Shown one piece after another: positions 54,103 to 62,003 of a stretch of DNA of 64,000 nucleotides. This stretch comes from JAVVHH01 sp965199585. Lineage in GTDB: Bacteria; Pseudomonadota; Alphaproteobacteria; Acetobacterales; Acetobacteraceae. The DNA is taken from NCBI GenBank assembly GCA_965199585.1, contig CBDASI010000002.1, forward strand, positions 1 to 64,000, in the 5' to 3' direction. Numbering within the stretch: position 1 is the stretch's first letter; each line of letters begins with the position of its first letter. Below the pieces are notes generated by a model. It ran no database searches and had not been told where the DNA came from. It saw only the letters and a list, made by a program, of their open reading frames with translations. The translations under genes were made by a program, and so were the position numbers.

Positions 54103-55134
54103 TCAGGTGCGGGCGCCGCCTTGCAGTCGCAGCCGATCGAGCGCGACCGCCCCGATGATGACCAATCCCTTGATGATGAACTGCCAGATATCCGACACGC
54201 CGACGAGCACCAGCCCGTTGGACAGCACCGCAATGATCAGCGAGCCCACCAACGTGCCCCAGATCGACCCGATGCCGCCGACGAAGCTGGTCCCGCCCAG
54301 GATCACCGCCGCGATCGCGTCCAACTCGTAGCTCTGCCCGAGCTGCAGCCCGTTGGCCGCGAACAGCCGTGCCGCCGCCATCGCCCCGCCCAACCCGGCG
54401 CACAGCCCCGACACCGCATAGACGAACAGCAGGATCTGCCAGACCTTGATGCCCGACAGCCGCGCCGCTGCCGGATTGCCGCCGACGGCGTAGATCCACA
54501 CGCCCAGCACCGTCCGCCGCAGGATCCACCACGAGACCAGGATCACCGCCAGCGCGATCACCGCCAGCATCGGGATGCCGAACCCCGGCGCGACCGGGAT
54601 CGTCGCATTACCGATCGCCGCGAAGGCGAGCTCCGGATTGAAGATCGTCGTGTCGTTGCCCATCAGCCGCGCGACGCCGCGCACCGCCGTCAGCGACCCC
54701 AACGTGACGATGAATGGCGGCAGCTTGCCGAATGCGATCAGCCCGCCGTTGACCAGCCCGAACCCGAGCCCGGTCAGCACCGCCGCCGGCAACCCCAGCC
54801 ATCCCCAGCCATCAATGAACGACGCCAGCAACGCCGCCATCGCCGACGCCGCCAGGATCGAACCCACCGAGATGTCGATCCCGCCGGTCAGGATCACGAA
54901 CGTCATCCCCGCCGCAAGCACCGTGTTGATCGAGGCCTGTTGCAGCACGATCCCGACGTTCTGCGACGTCAGGAAGCGATGATCGCTGAAATAATGGAAC
55001 GCGACCGCGAGGATCACCAGCACCGGCAGCATGCCCAGCGCCTGCAGCGTGCTCCGGAACCGCACCTGCTTGGACGACAACCCGGTCCCGCCGCTGGGTC
55101 GATCGGCGGTCGTTGGTTCGACCTTATCCATCAT
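54103..55134 (-). CDS. frcC: Sugar ABC transporter permease, RbsC/FrcC family
   Basis: A 343-residue permease with about 8-10 membrane segments. The signature is MTFVILTGGIDISVGSIL, together with AVILGGTSFVGGIGSIWGTL near the C-terminus. It works as a dimer with the double-ATPase protein encoded 15 bases upstream. The N-terminus (about 1-40) is hydrophilic. Confidence 0.92.
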   Translation of the reverse strand: MMDKVEPTTADRPSGGTGLSSKQVRFRSTLQALGMLPVLVILAVAFHYFSDHRFLTSQNVGIVLQQASINTVLAAGMTFVILTGGIDISVGSILAASAMAALLASFIDGWGWLGLPAAVLTGLGFGLVNGGLIAFGKLPPFIVTLGSLTAVRGVARLMGNDTTIFNPELAFAAIGNATIPVAPGFGIPMLAVIALAVILVSWWILRRTVLGVWIYAVGGNPAAARLSGIKVWQILLFVYAVSGLCAGLGGAMAAARLFAANGLQLGQSYELDAIAAVILGGTSFVGGIGSIWGTLVGSLIIAVLSNGLVLVGVSDIWQFIIKGLVIIGAVALDRLRLQGGART

Positions 55135-55149
55135 GTTCGCTCCCTTTGC

Positions 55150-56667
55150 TCAGGCCGCCGCGGCGCCGGTGCCGTAGGCCATGATGTTCTCCTGCGTGAT
55201 CGCGGCACCGCCGACCTCGCCGGCGATCCGCCCTTCTCGCATCACCAGCACGCGGTCGCAGACGCCGACGATCTCCGGCAGCTCGCTCGAGATCACGATG
55301 ATGCCGATGTCGCGCTTGGCCAGCTCGTCGATGATCCGGTAGATCTCCGATTTCGCGCCGATGTCGACGCCGCGCGTGGGCTCGTCGAGGATCAGCACCT
55401 TCGGCCCGATCTCGAGCCAGCGCGACAGCAGCACCTTCTGCTGGTTGCCGCCCGACAGGCTGCCAACCGCGACGGCCGGGCTAGCCGCGCGCACCCGCAT
55501 CGCCGCGAACGCCTGCGCGGACCGTCGCGCCGCGCTGCGCCGGTCCAGCGTCCCGCCGGCCGAGGCGTCGCGCTGGATGACGCCGATGTTGATGTTCGTC
55601 CCGCACGAGAGGTCGAGGAACAGCCCGAGCGCCTTGCGGTCCTCGGTGAGGTAGGCGAGCCCGTGGGCCAACGCCTCCGCCGGCTGCGTGATCTCGACCG
55701 ACACGCCATCCAGCACCACCGTTCCGCCCGCCTTGCGGTCCGCCCCGTAGATCAACCGCGCCAGCTCCGTCCGGCCCGACCCCACCAGCCCGGCGATCCC
55801 CAGCACCTCGCCGCGATGCAGCGTGAAGCTGCAGGGCTGCACCCGCCGTCCGCCATCGGTGACGTCCTGCACCTCTAGGACCACCGCACCCCGCGCACCG
55901 GCGCCATGCTCTTTCTTGTAGAAGCTCGACAAGTCGCGCCCGACCATCATCTTGACCAACGCCTCGGCGCTCAACTCGTCCCGGTTCAGCATGCCGACAT
56001 ACGCTCCGTCGCGCAGCACCGACACGCGGTCCGACAGCTCGTAGATCTCCGCCATCCGATGGCTGATGTAGAGCAGCGCGAGGCCGTCCTGCCGCAGCTG
56101 GCGGATCAGCGCGAACAGCCGCTCCGTTTCGCGCGCGGACAGCGCCGTGGTGGGCTCGTCGAGCACCAGGATGCGCGATTTCGCCTGCAGCGCGCGGGCG
56201 ATCTCGACCAGCTGCTGCTCGGCGATCGACAGCGTGCCGACCGGCGTCCTGGCCGTGAACGGCGCGCCCAACCGCTCGAGCACGGCGGCGCAGTCCCGCT
56301 CCATCGCCGCCCGGTCGACCATGCCGAACCGGGTCGGCTCGTTGCCGAGAAAGATGTTCTCCGCCACCGTCAGGTTCGGCGCCAGCGCGAGTTCCTGGTA
56401 GATGATCGAGATGCCTAGCTTCTTGGCGGCGATCGGGTCGGTGATCGTCACCAGCCGACCATCGATCAGAATTTGTCCGCCCGCATCGGCCTGGTAGGCA
56501 CCGGACAGGATCTTCATCAGCGTCGACTTGCCGGCGCCGTTCTCGCCCATGATCGACATCACCTCGCCGCCCCAGGCCTTGAGGTCGACCCCATCGAGCG
56601 CCTTGACGCCGGGGAACGTCTTGGAAATGCCGCGCATCTCGAGCCGCGGGGTGCTGTCAGTCCTCAT
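55150..56667 (-). CDS. frcA: Sugar ABC transporter ATPase, RbsA/FrcA family
   Basis: A 505-residue protein with two ABC domains. The first has Walker A GENGAGKSTLMKILSG (about residue 38) and signature LSIAEQQLVEIARAL. The second has the degenerate Walker A GLVGSGRTELARL and signature LSGGNQQKVLLSRWL, typical of the ribose/fructose import family. The start is ATG at 56667 (MRTDSTPRLEMRG); the longer frame to 56763 reads into the ROK gene. Confidence 0.93.
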   Translation of the reverse strand: MRTDSTPRLEMRGISKTFPGVKALDGVDLKAWGGEVMSIMGENGAGKSTLMKILSGAYQADAGGQILIDGRLVTITDPIAAKKLGISIIYQELALAPNLTVAENIFLGNEPTRFGMVDRAAMERDCAAVLERLGAPFTARTPVGTLSIAEQQLVEIARALQAKSRILVLDEPTTALSARETERLFALIRQLRQDGLALLYISHRMAEIYELSDRVSVLRDGAYVGMLNRDELSAEALVKMMVGRDLSSFYKKEHGAGARGAVVLEVQDVTDGGRRVQPCSFTLHRGEVLGIAGLVGSGRTELARLIYGADRKAGGTVVLDGVSVEITQPAEALAHGLAYLTEDRKALGLFLDLSCGTNINIGVIQRDASAGGTLDRRSAARRSAQAFAAMRVRAASPAVAVGSLSGGNQQKVLLSRWLEIGPKVLILDEPTRGVDIGAKSEIYRIIDELAKRDIGIIVISSELPEIVGVCDRVLVMREGRIAGEVGGAAITQENIMAYGTGAAAA

Positions 56668-56680
56668 CGCGCGGTCTCCC

Positions 56681-57898
56681 TCAACCTTGGCCAAAGAGCA
56701 TCTCCTGGTCCGGCCCGAAGCTCGAGTGCAGCGGCAGGATCGCCGCGCCCATCGCCGCCGCATTGGCGCCGATCGTGCCCACCCGCAGCGTCGGCGGCGC
56801 CAGCCCTTCCGGTGCCATCTCCGCCAGCCGCGCGCGCAGCCGCGTCACCAGCGTGCCCATCAACGCCCTGGGCAAGCTGCCGTCGACGACGATCGCCTGC
56901 AGGTCGAGCGTCGCCGCGATGGAAAAGAGCGGGCCAGTCAGCGCCTCGGTGCAATCCTCGACCCATTCGGCCACCAGATCGGGCCGCGCCGCGATCCCGG
57001 CCTGCAGATCCCGATCCGTCGCGGTCGTCACCCCGGAATGCCGCAGGTGCCGCATCAGCGAGCTGATCGAGGCTCGTGTCAGCAGGATCTCGTGCCCCTG
57101 CGCCGGTGGCGGGGCGCTCGGCAATCGTGACGGACCGACCGGCATGAGGCCGAAATCGCCGGCTGCCCCCGCGGCGCCGCGCCGGTATTGCCCGTCCAAG
57201 ACAAGCCCACCGCCAATTGCGGTGCCGATATAGACGATCGCGAAATCGTCCAGTTCGCGCCCAAGGCCGCCGAACAGCTCGGCCACTGCCACCGCGTTGC
57301 CGTCGTTTTCGAACAGCACCGGGATATCCAGCCCGGCGCGCAGTTCCGCCGCCGCGTCGAAACCGCTCCACGCGGCGCAGATTTCCGCCGGCGTCTCAAG
57401 AGCCCGGCGCCAGCTTCCCAGATTATAGGGCATCGCCAGCCCGACGCCGGCCAACCGTCCGCGCGCCTCGGCCGGGATGGCGCGTCGTAGCGCTGCGACA
57501 TCGTCGCGCACGATGCGGAGCGCCAGCTCCGGCGGCGGAAACGAGCGCTCATGCCGCCGCGCCTTGATCACCGCGCCGCTGAAATCGATCAGCAGGCTGT
57601 CCATCGTCCGCCGTCCTAGCTTCACACCGATGGAGTAGGCCCCGCGCGGATCGAGCCGCAGCAACGTTGCCGGCTGCCCGCGCATACCCGTCCGCTTGCC
57701 GGTCTCGCGCACCAAACGCTGCGCCTCGAGTCCGCGCACGATCTGACCGGCCGCATTCTGGGTGAGGTTCACCTGCCGCGCGAGATCGGCCTTCGAGGCT
57801 TCGCCCAACCGACGCAGTGCTGCGAGCACCACGCGCTCATTGAACTGGCGTACGATGACCGAATTGCTGCCCTGCCCGCTAGCGCCGCCGTTCGACAG
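56681..57898 (-). CDS. ROK-family transcriptional repressor of the sugar operon
   Basis: A NagC/XylR-type regulator: winged-helix DNA-binding head (ASKADLARQVNLTQNAAGQI) and a ROK sugar-kinase-like body (ENDGNAVAVAELFGGLG, YIGTAIGGGLVLDG). The first canonical start in frame is GTG at 57832, giving 383 residues, but the family's usual N-terminus (NSVIVRQFNERVVLAALRR) begins upstream of it. The only reasonable start there is CTG at 57898 with GGGGGA six bases before it, giving 405 residues; I use that here with caution. It leads the frc-type operon, which fits a sugar-responsive repressor. Confidence 0.88.
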   Translation of the reverse strand: MSNGGASGQGSNSVIVRQFNERVVLAALRRLGEASKADLARQVNLTQNAAGQIVRGLEAQRLVRETGKRTGMRGQPATLLRLDPRGAYSIGVKLGRRTMDSLLIDFSGAVIKARRHERSFPPPELALRIVRDDVAALRRAIPAEARGRLAGVGLAMPYNLGSWRRALETPAEICAAWSGFDAAAELRAGLDIPVLFENDGNAVAVAELFGGLGRELDDFAIVYIGTAIGGGLVLDGQYRRGAAGAAGDFGLMPVGPSRLPSAPPPAQGHEILLTRASISSLMRHLRHSGVTTATDRDLQAGIAARPDLVAEWVEDCTEALTGPLFSIAATLDLQAIVVDGSLPRALMGTLVTRLRARLAEMAPEGLAPPTLRVGTIGANAAAMGAAILPLHSSFGPDQEMLFGQG

Positions 57899-57989
57899 CT
57901 TGCTTCCCCCCGTCCGACACCCTTTTGGCAGGGCGATGCCGAAAACTATTTCAGCGCCGGCCGCTCCGTCAATCTTAACTCACCGAGAA

Positions 57990-58490
57990 TTAAGTATTGG
58001 CGCGCAGCTCATCGAGTTCGACCGGTCGGAAGCCTCTCGCATCCACGCCGACATCGTGCTGCCCGGCCATCGGCTTCAGCCGGCCATGACTGTGGCCGTG
58101 AAGGTTGAGCGCCCCTTTCGCAAGCCCCGGCCAGGTGCGCAGCGCGTAGTGACACAGGGTCAGCTTTCGCGCGTGAACCACGAGTTCCGCCAGCCCGCTC
58201 ACGCTGCTCCACCCCGGCAATGCGCGGATGTCGGCCGGGTCGTTGTTGCCGAACACCAAATGCTTGGTCCCGTGCAACGCGGCCAGCACGCCGGCGGGAT
58301 TGGGGTGCTGCACGGCGAAATCGCCGAGGTGCCACACCACGTCGTCCTCCCCGACCGTGGCGTTCCAGGCCTCGATCAGCGCCCGGTCCATCGCCGGGAC
58401 GCTGTCGAACGGACGCCGATACAGCGCCCGCGCGCCCGCATGGCCGAAATGCGTATCGGCCGTGAAAAAGACCCGTCCCGACGACGTCAG
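57990..58490 (-). CDS. Metallophosphoesterase
   Basis: A calcineurin-like phosphoesterase. The metal motifs are in order: FFTADTHFGH (about residue 8), VVWHLGDFAV, VFGNNDP (the GNHD motif with Asn for His), LCHYALRTW and NLHGHSHG. No ATG or GTG precedes the domain at the right spot; CTG at 58490 overlaps the upstream stop (CTGA) and gives 166 residues. The ATG at 58601 would add 37 residues read from inside the neighbour, without family support. Such small phosphoesterases are often phage- or polynucleotide-kinase-associated; the substrate is unknown. Confidence 0.85.
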   Translation of the reverse strand: MTSSGRVFFTADTHFGHAGARALYRRPFDSVPAMDRALIEAWNATVGEDDVVWHLGDFAVQHPNPAGVLAALHGTKHLVFGNNDPADIRALPGWSSVSGLAELVVHARKLTLCHYALRTWPGLAKGALNLHGHSHGRLKPMAGQHDVGVDARGFRPVELDELRANT

Positions 58491-60022
58491 AGTCCCTTGA
58501 CCGTGCCGCCCCGAGCTTCCGGCTTCGTGCCGACGATTTTGGTGCTGGGCTCGACCGTGACGATGGAGCCGCCGCCGACCAGGATCGCCGGGCTCTCGCA
58601 ACGGAGGTCCAGCGTGACGTTGCGGAGCGTCATGCCGCCATTGCCGCTTGCCGTGTCCTCGGTGGCGTAGTCGAGCACCGTGTGGTTGTAGGCGCCGGCC
58701 TTCTTGACGATCGTGGCGCCATCGATGATCGCCGGCGTGACCGTGCCGTCCGGAACGTCGATCGACGCCGCCGAGAATGCTTCATAGGTCCCGCCGCTGA
58801 CAGCGAACTCGAAAGCCCGGACCTTGGCCGCGTGGCCGCCGCGCGGGTTGGTCGACTGGACGTCCTTCAGCGTCACCGACAGCGTGCCGTGCGACATGTA
58901 GATGTTGTGCGTGTAGCCGTCGCCCAGGCCATTATCGTCGAGCTTGGTGCCGGTGACGGTCATCACCACGGGCGCGTCGCCGCCGGCGATGCCGTTCTGG
59001 TTGCCGCTCAGCACGCCGCCAACAATGTCAACGTAGCCGGCGCCGTTGTCCGGCCGGATCGCCGCCGTGCTCTGCGCCACCTTCTGGTCCATCGCCACGC
59101 CGGTGATCACCGGGTTGACGATGATGCTGTCGGCCGCCGGGATCAGCGCGCCCTTGCCGCGCGCCAGCGACGTGGTCAGTCCGGTCAGGTCCATCGATGC
59201 GCCGTTGGCGAACACGATCTTGAGCGGCACCGTCCAGGCGGGCGGCGCCTCGTGGTAGCGCCCCGGACCGATGTCGACGGTGTCGCCGGCACCGGCGGAC
59301 TTGATCGCGGCGCTGATGCTGGTGAACTGGCAGCTGCCGCAGACCTTGAGGGTCCGCCCCGAGGTGCCGGGCGCCGGGCTCTGCCGCGCCGGCCGGTTCG
59401 GCGGCTTGACCGAGCTCGAGGCCTCCTTGGACGTTGTCTGCCCGCTAGCATCGGTCTGGAACGCGTCGAGCAGGCTGGCATTGTAGAGGCTGCCACCCGC
59501 GGCGTTGTAGAACTGCCACGGCCCGCCATTGGCCTGCGCGAACACCTTGCCCTGGCGCACTAGCAGCTGCGGCACCGGCGAGTGATCGCTGCCGCCACCC
59601 TTGGCCCAGACACCGTTGACCGTGTAGCCGTTCGGCACCGCCTCGCTCACCGGGCCGAGCTTGTGCACCGCGCCGGTGCTGTCCAGCAGGTACGGTCGCC
59701 CGCTGACCCCCGTCGCCGTCCGCAGCATGCGGCTGTTCTCCGGCGACGGGAACTCGGCCAGCCCGGGATCGGCGGGGAAATACCTGGCCGTCACCGCGTT
59801 GGCCGGGCTCGGCGCCGGGCTAGCCGCGGCGGCCGGCGCGGCGGCCGGCCCCGGCCCCGTCGCGCGGCCGGGGCCGGATTGCAGCGCCCGCAGGATCGCC
59901 TGCATGTCCTGATGCAGCACGTCGAGCTTGGGGCCGAGTTCAGCGTCGGACGTCGTCTGCGCGCAAGCTGCGAGAGGCATCGCGAGCAGGGCCGCCGCGG
60001 CGGTGATGGTGATACGGTTCAT
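58487..60022 (-). CDS. Lipoprotein with a predicted right-handed beta-helix
   Basis: A 511-residue envelope protein. The signal peptide ends in a lipobox (MPLAAC, Cys19). Residues 25-50 form a short amphipathic helix, 50-75 are an Ala/Pro/Gly linker, and 75-200 include YLLDSTGAVHKLGPVSEAV and WQFYNAAGGSLYNAS. From about 225 the sequence has the turn pattern of a right-handed beta-helix (FTSISAAIKSAGAGDTVDIG, then repeated V/I-rich rungs such as GTKLDDNGLGDGYTHNIYMS). Similar helices bind or cut polysaccharides, but no catalytic set is visible. It starts about 106 nt after bluB on the same strand. Confidence 0.8.
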   Translation of the reverse strand: MNRITITAAAALLAMPLAACAQTTSDAELGPKLDVLHQDMQAILRALQSGPGRATGPGPAAAPAAAASPAPSPANAVTARYFPADPGLAEFPSPENSRMLRTATGVSGRPYLLDSTGAVHKLGPVSEAVPNGYTVNGVWAKGGGSDHSPVPQLLVRQGKVFAQANGGPWQFYNAAGGSLYNASLLDAFQTDASGQTTSKEASSSVKPPNRPARQSPAPGTSGRTLKVCGSCQFTSISAAIKSAGAGDTVDIGPGRYHEAPPAWTVPLKIVFANGASMDLTGLTTSLARGKGALIPAADSIIVNPVITGVAMDQKVAQSTAAIRPDNGAGYVDIVGGVLSGNQNGIAGGDAPVVMTVTGTKLDDNGLGDGYTHNIYMSHGTLSVTLKDVQSTNPRGGHAAKVRAFEFAVSGGTYEAFSAASIDVPDGTVTPAIIDGATIVKKAGAYNHTVLDYATEDTASGNGGMTLRNVTLDLRCESPAILVGGGSIVTVEPSTKIVGTKPEARGGTVKGL

Positions 60023-60128
60023 GAAGGCTCCAAGGCAGCGATTGGGCGCGGACGGCTCTACAAGGTCCAGGCTAACAGGAAAAAGAAAACGATCCGTGAA
60101 GGCGTCCAGCGGCAGACCTGCCACGTCG

Positions 60129-60773
60129 TCAGCGATGCAGCAACGTCTCCGCCGACGGCGCGCGACGCCGCTCCCAACCCTCGCACTCCAGTTCCGGCAC
60201 GGCGCTGTCGGTTTCCGGATAGCCGATGCAGAGATACGCGATGAAGCGCCACCCCGGATCGACCGCGAGCGCGCGCGCGACCGCCGTCGGATCAAGGATC
60301 GACACCCAGCCCAGCCCCAGCCCGGCCGCCCGCGCCGCCAGCCACACCGTATGGATCGCGCCCACCGCCGAATACGCCACCGTCTCCGGCATCGTGTGCC
60401 GCCCGAGGCCGCCGCCTTGCGCCGGGTCGGGGTCAACGAACACGGCCAGGTGCCGCGGCGCCCGTTCCAACCCGGCCAGCTTCAACCGCGCATAGACCGC
60501 CGCCCGGTCGGTGGACTGGGCGTTCAGCGCCTCCGCGTTGCAGCGCTGGAAGTCGGCGCGCACCGCCGCCCGGCGTGCGGCATCGTCGACCGTTACGAAA
60601 CGCCAGGGCTGGCTTAGCCCGACCGAGGGCGCCAGCCAGGCGGCCTCCACTACGCGCCGAAACAACGTCTCGTTCACCGCGGCGGTGCGGAAATGCCGAA
60701 CGTCGCGCCGCCAGCGGAACAGCCGATCCAGATCGGCCTCGAACGCCGCATCGAACCCGCTATGCTGGGTCAT
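60129..60773 (-). CDS. bluB: 5,6-dimethylbenzimidazole synthase
   Basis: A 214-residue flavin-destroying nitroreductase-fold enzyme that makes the lower ligand of vitamin B12 from FMNH2 and oxygen. Typical segments are RWRRDVRHFRT near residue 22, AAWLAPSVGLSQPWRFV, YSAVGAIHTVWLAARAAGLG and GWVSILDP. The ATG at 60773 overlaps the ATG of the divergent cobC in a shared CATG. Position beside cobalamin genes supports the call. Confidence 0.93.
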   Translation of the reverse strand: MTQHSGFDAAFEADLDRLFRWRRDVRHFRTAAVNETLFRRVVEAAWLAPSVGLSQPWRFVTVDDAARRAAVRADFQRCNAEALNAQSTDRAAVYARLKLAGLERAPRHLAVFVDPDPAQGGGLGRHTMPETVAYSAVGAIHTVWLAARAAGLGLGWVSILDPTAVARALAVDPGWRFIAYLCIGYPETDSAVPELECEGWERRRAPSAETLLHR

Positions 60774-61365
60774 GCAGCTCATTCTGGTGCGCCATCCCGC
60801 GCCCGACATCGCGCCGGGCATCTGCTACGGCCGGCTGGATGTCGGCCTGAGCGCGGCCGGCCAAGTGACGCTCGATGCCATGCGCACGATCCTCGTCGCC
60901 GCCGGGATCGGCAAGGTGGTCAGCAGCCCCGCGCGCCGCTGCCTCGTCCTCGCCCGCGCAGTGACGCCGGAGCCGGTCGTCGATCCGCGCCTGCAGGAAC
61001 TCGACTTCGGCGCCTGGGAAGGCCTGCCCTGGGACGCCGTACCTCGCCACGCGCTCGACGTCTGGGCCGCCGACCCGCTCGGTTTTGCTCCGCCGGGCGG
61101 CGAGAGCGGCGCCGCGTTGATCGCGCGGGTTCGACGCGCGGTCGCCAGCCTGGTCGAGGCCGGCGACAACTGCATCGTCATCGCCCATGGCGGGCCACTG
61201 CGGCTGATCCCGGCCCTGCTCCGCGGTCAGCGGCCCGACCTGCTGGCCGTCGCCCCGCCGATCGGCGCAATCTTTCACGTCACGCACGACATCGCCGTCA
61301 ACCCCACGCACTCCGCCGCGACCACGCAGCCACCAAGCACGTCGCCGGTGAACCCGCCGATCTGA
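60772..61365 (+). CDS. cobC: Histidine phosphatase, probable alpha-ribazole phosphatase
   Basis: A 197-residue phosphoglycerate-mutase-like phosphatase. The catalytic His lies in LVRHPAPDIAPG, the second in IVIAHGGPLRLIP, with SSPARRCLVLARA and LDFGAWEGLPWDAVP between. It would remove the phosphate from alpha-ribazole phosphate in B12 assembly. The last 26 residues (from about HDIAVNPTHS onward) are atypical, low-complexity Pro/Thr/Ser, and lie opposite the end of cobS: the two genes overlap by 91 bases tail to tail. Confidence 0.87.
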   Translation: MQLILVRHPAPDIAPGICYGRLDVGLSAAGQVTLDAMRTILVAAGIGKVVSSPARRCLVLARAVTPEPVVDPRLQELDFGAWEGLPWDAVPRHALDVWAADPLGFAPPGGESGAALIARVRRAVASLVEAGDNCIVIAHGGPLRLIPALLRGQRPDLLAVAPPIGAIFHVTHDIAVNPTHSAATTQPPSTSPVNPPI

Positions 61366-62003
61366 CGACGCGCCAACCCACTCACCACCAACGCCGCCAC
61401 CAGCGAGCCCGCTAGCCCCGCCGTTGCTTGCCCGACAGGCAGCGCGGCCAACGCCACCGCCGCCCCCAGTCCCAGGCACACCCATCGCCGTAACCCGGCG
61501 CCCAGCACCAGGGCGCCCAAGCCGCCCTCCCGCGCCGGCCCGAGCAGCAGCAGCGGCACCGCTACCGCCCCGCGCGACACCGCAGCCGCGGCCACCAACG
61601 CCACCGCCGGCACCCCGGCAATTGCAAAAACCCGGATCGCCGTCGCCAGCATCAACGCCAGCGCGCCGTAGCTCCCGATCCGGCTATCCCGCATGATCTC
61701 CAGCTTCCGCGCCTGCGTCGCGCCGCCGCCGAACCCGTCGGCCATATCTGCCAGGCCGTCCTCGTGCAGCGCCCCGCTCAGCAGCGTCATGGCCGCGACC
61801 GCCCATACCGCCGCGAGCGCCGGCGGTAGCCCGGCCGCGCGCCCACCGGCCAGCATCGCCGCACCGCCCGCCCCGACCAGCGCGCCGGCCAACGGAAACG
61901 CCCAGACCACGCGCGACGTCTCGACCGCCGCCGCCCCGACCAACCGCCCGGCCGGCAGCCGCGTCAGCAGCATGAGCGCGACGCCGAACTCTCGAATCAG
62001 CAC
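61275..62003 (-). CDS. cobS: Adenosylcobinamide-GDP ribazoletransferase
   Basis: A 242-residue membrane enzyme that joins adenosylcobinamide-GDP and alpha-ribazole. The conserved acidic site is GALHEDGLADMADGFGGG (about residues 78-95), followed by KLEIMRDSRIGSYGALAL. About six membrane segments are visible. The end (GGFTGDVLGG) is typical of the family. The start GTG at 62003 (VLIREFGVALM) lies seven bases inside cobT. A long extension of the frame upstream lies within cobT and is not part of the gene. Confidence 0.92.
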   Translation of the reverse strand: MLIREFGVALMLLTRLPAGRLVGAAAVETSRVVWAFPLAGALVGAGGAAMLAGGRAAGLPPALAAVWAVAAMTLLSGALHEDGLADMADGFGGGATQARKLEIMRDSRIGSYGALALMLATAIRVFAIAGVPAVALVAAAAVSRGAVAVPLLLLGPAREGGLGALVLGAGLRRWVCLGLGAAVALAALPVGQATAGLAGSLVAALVVSGLARRQIGGFTGDVLGGCVVAAECVGLTAMSCVT

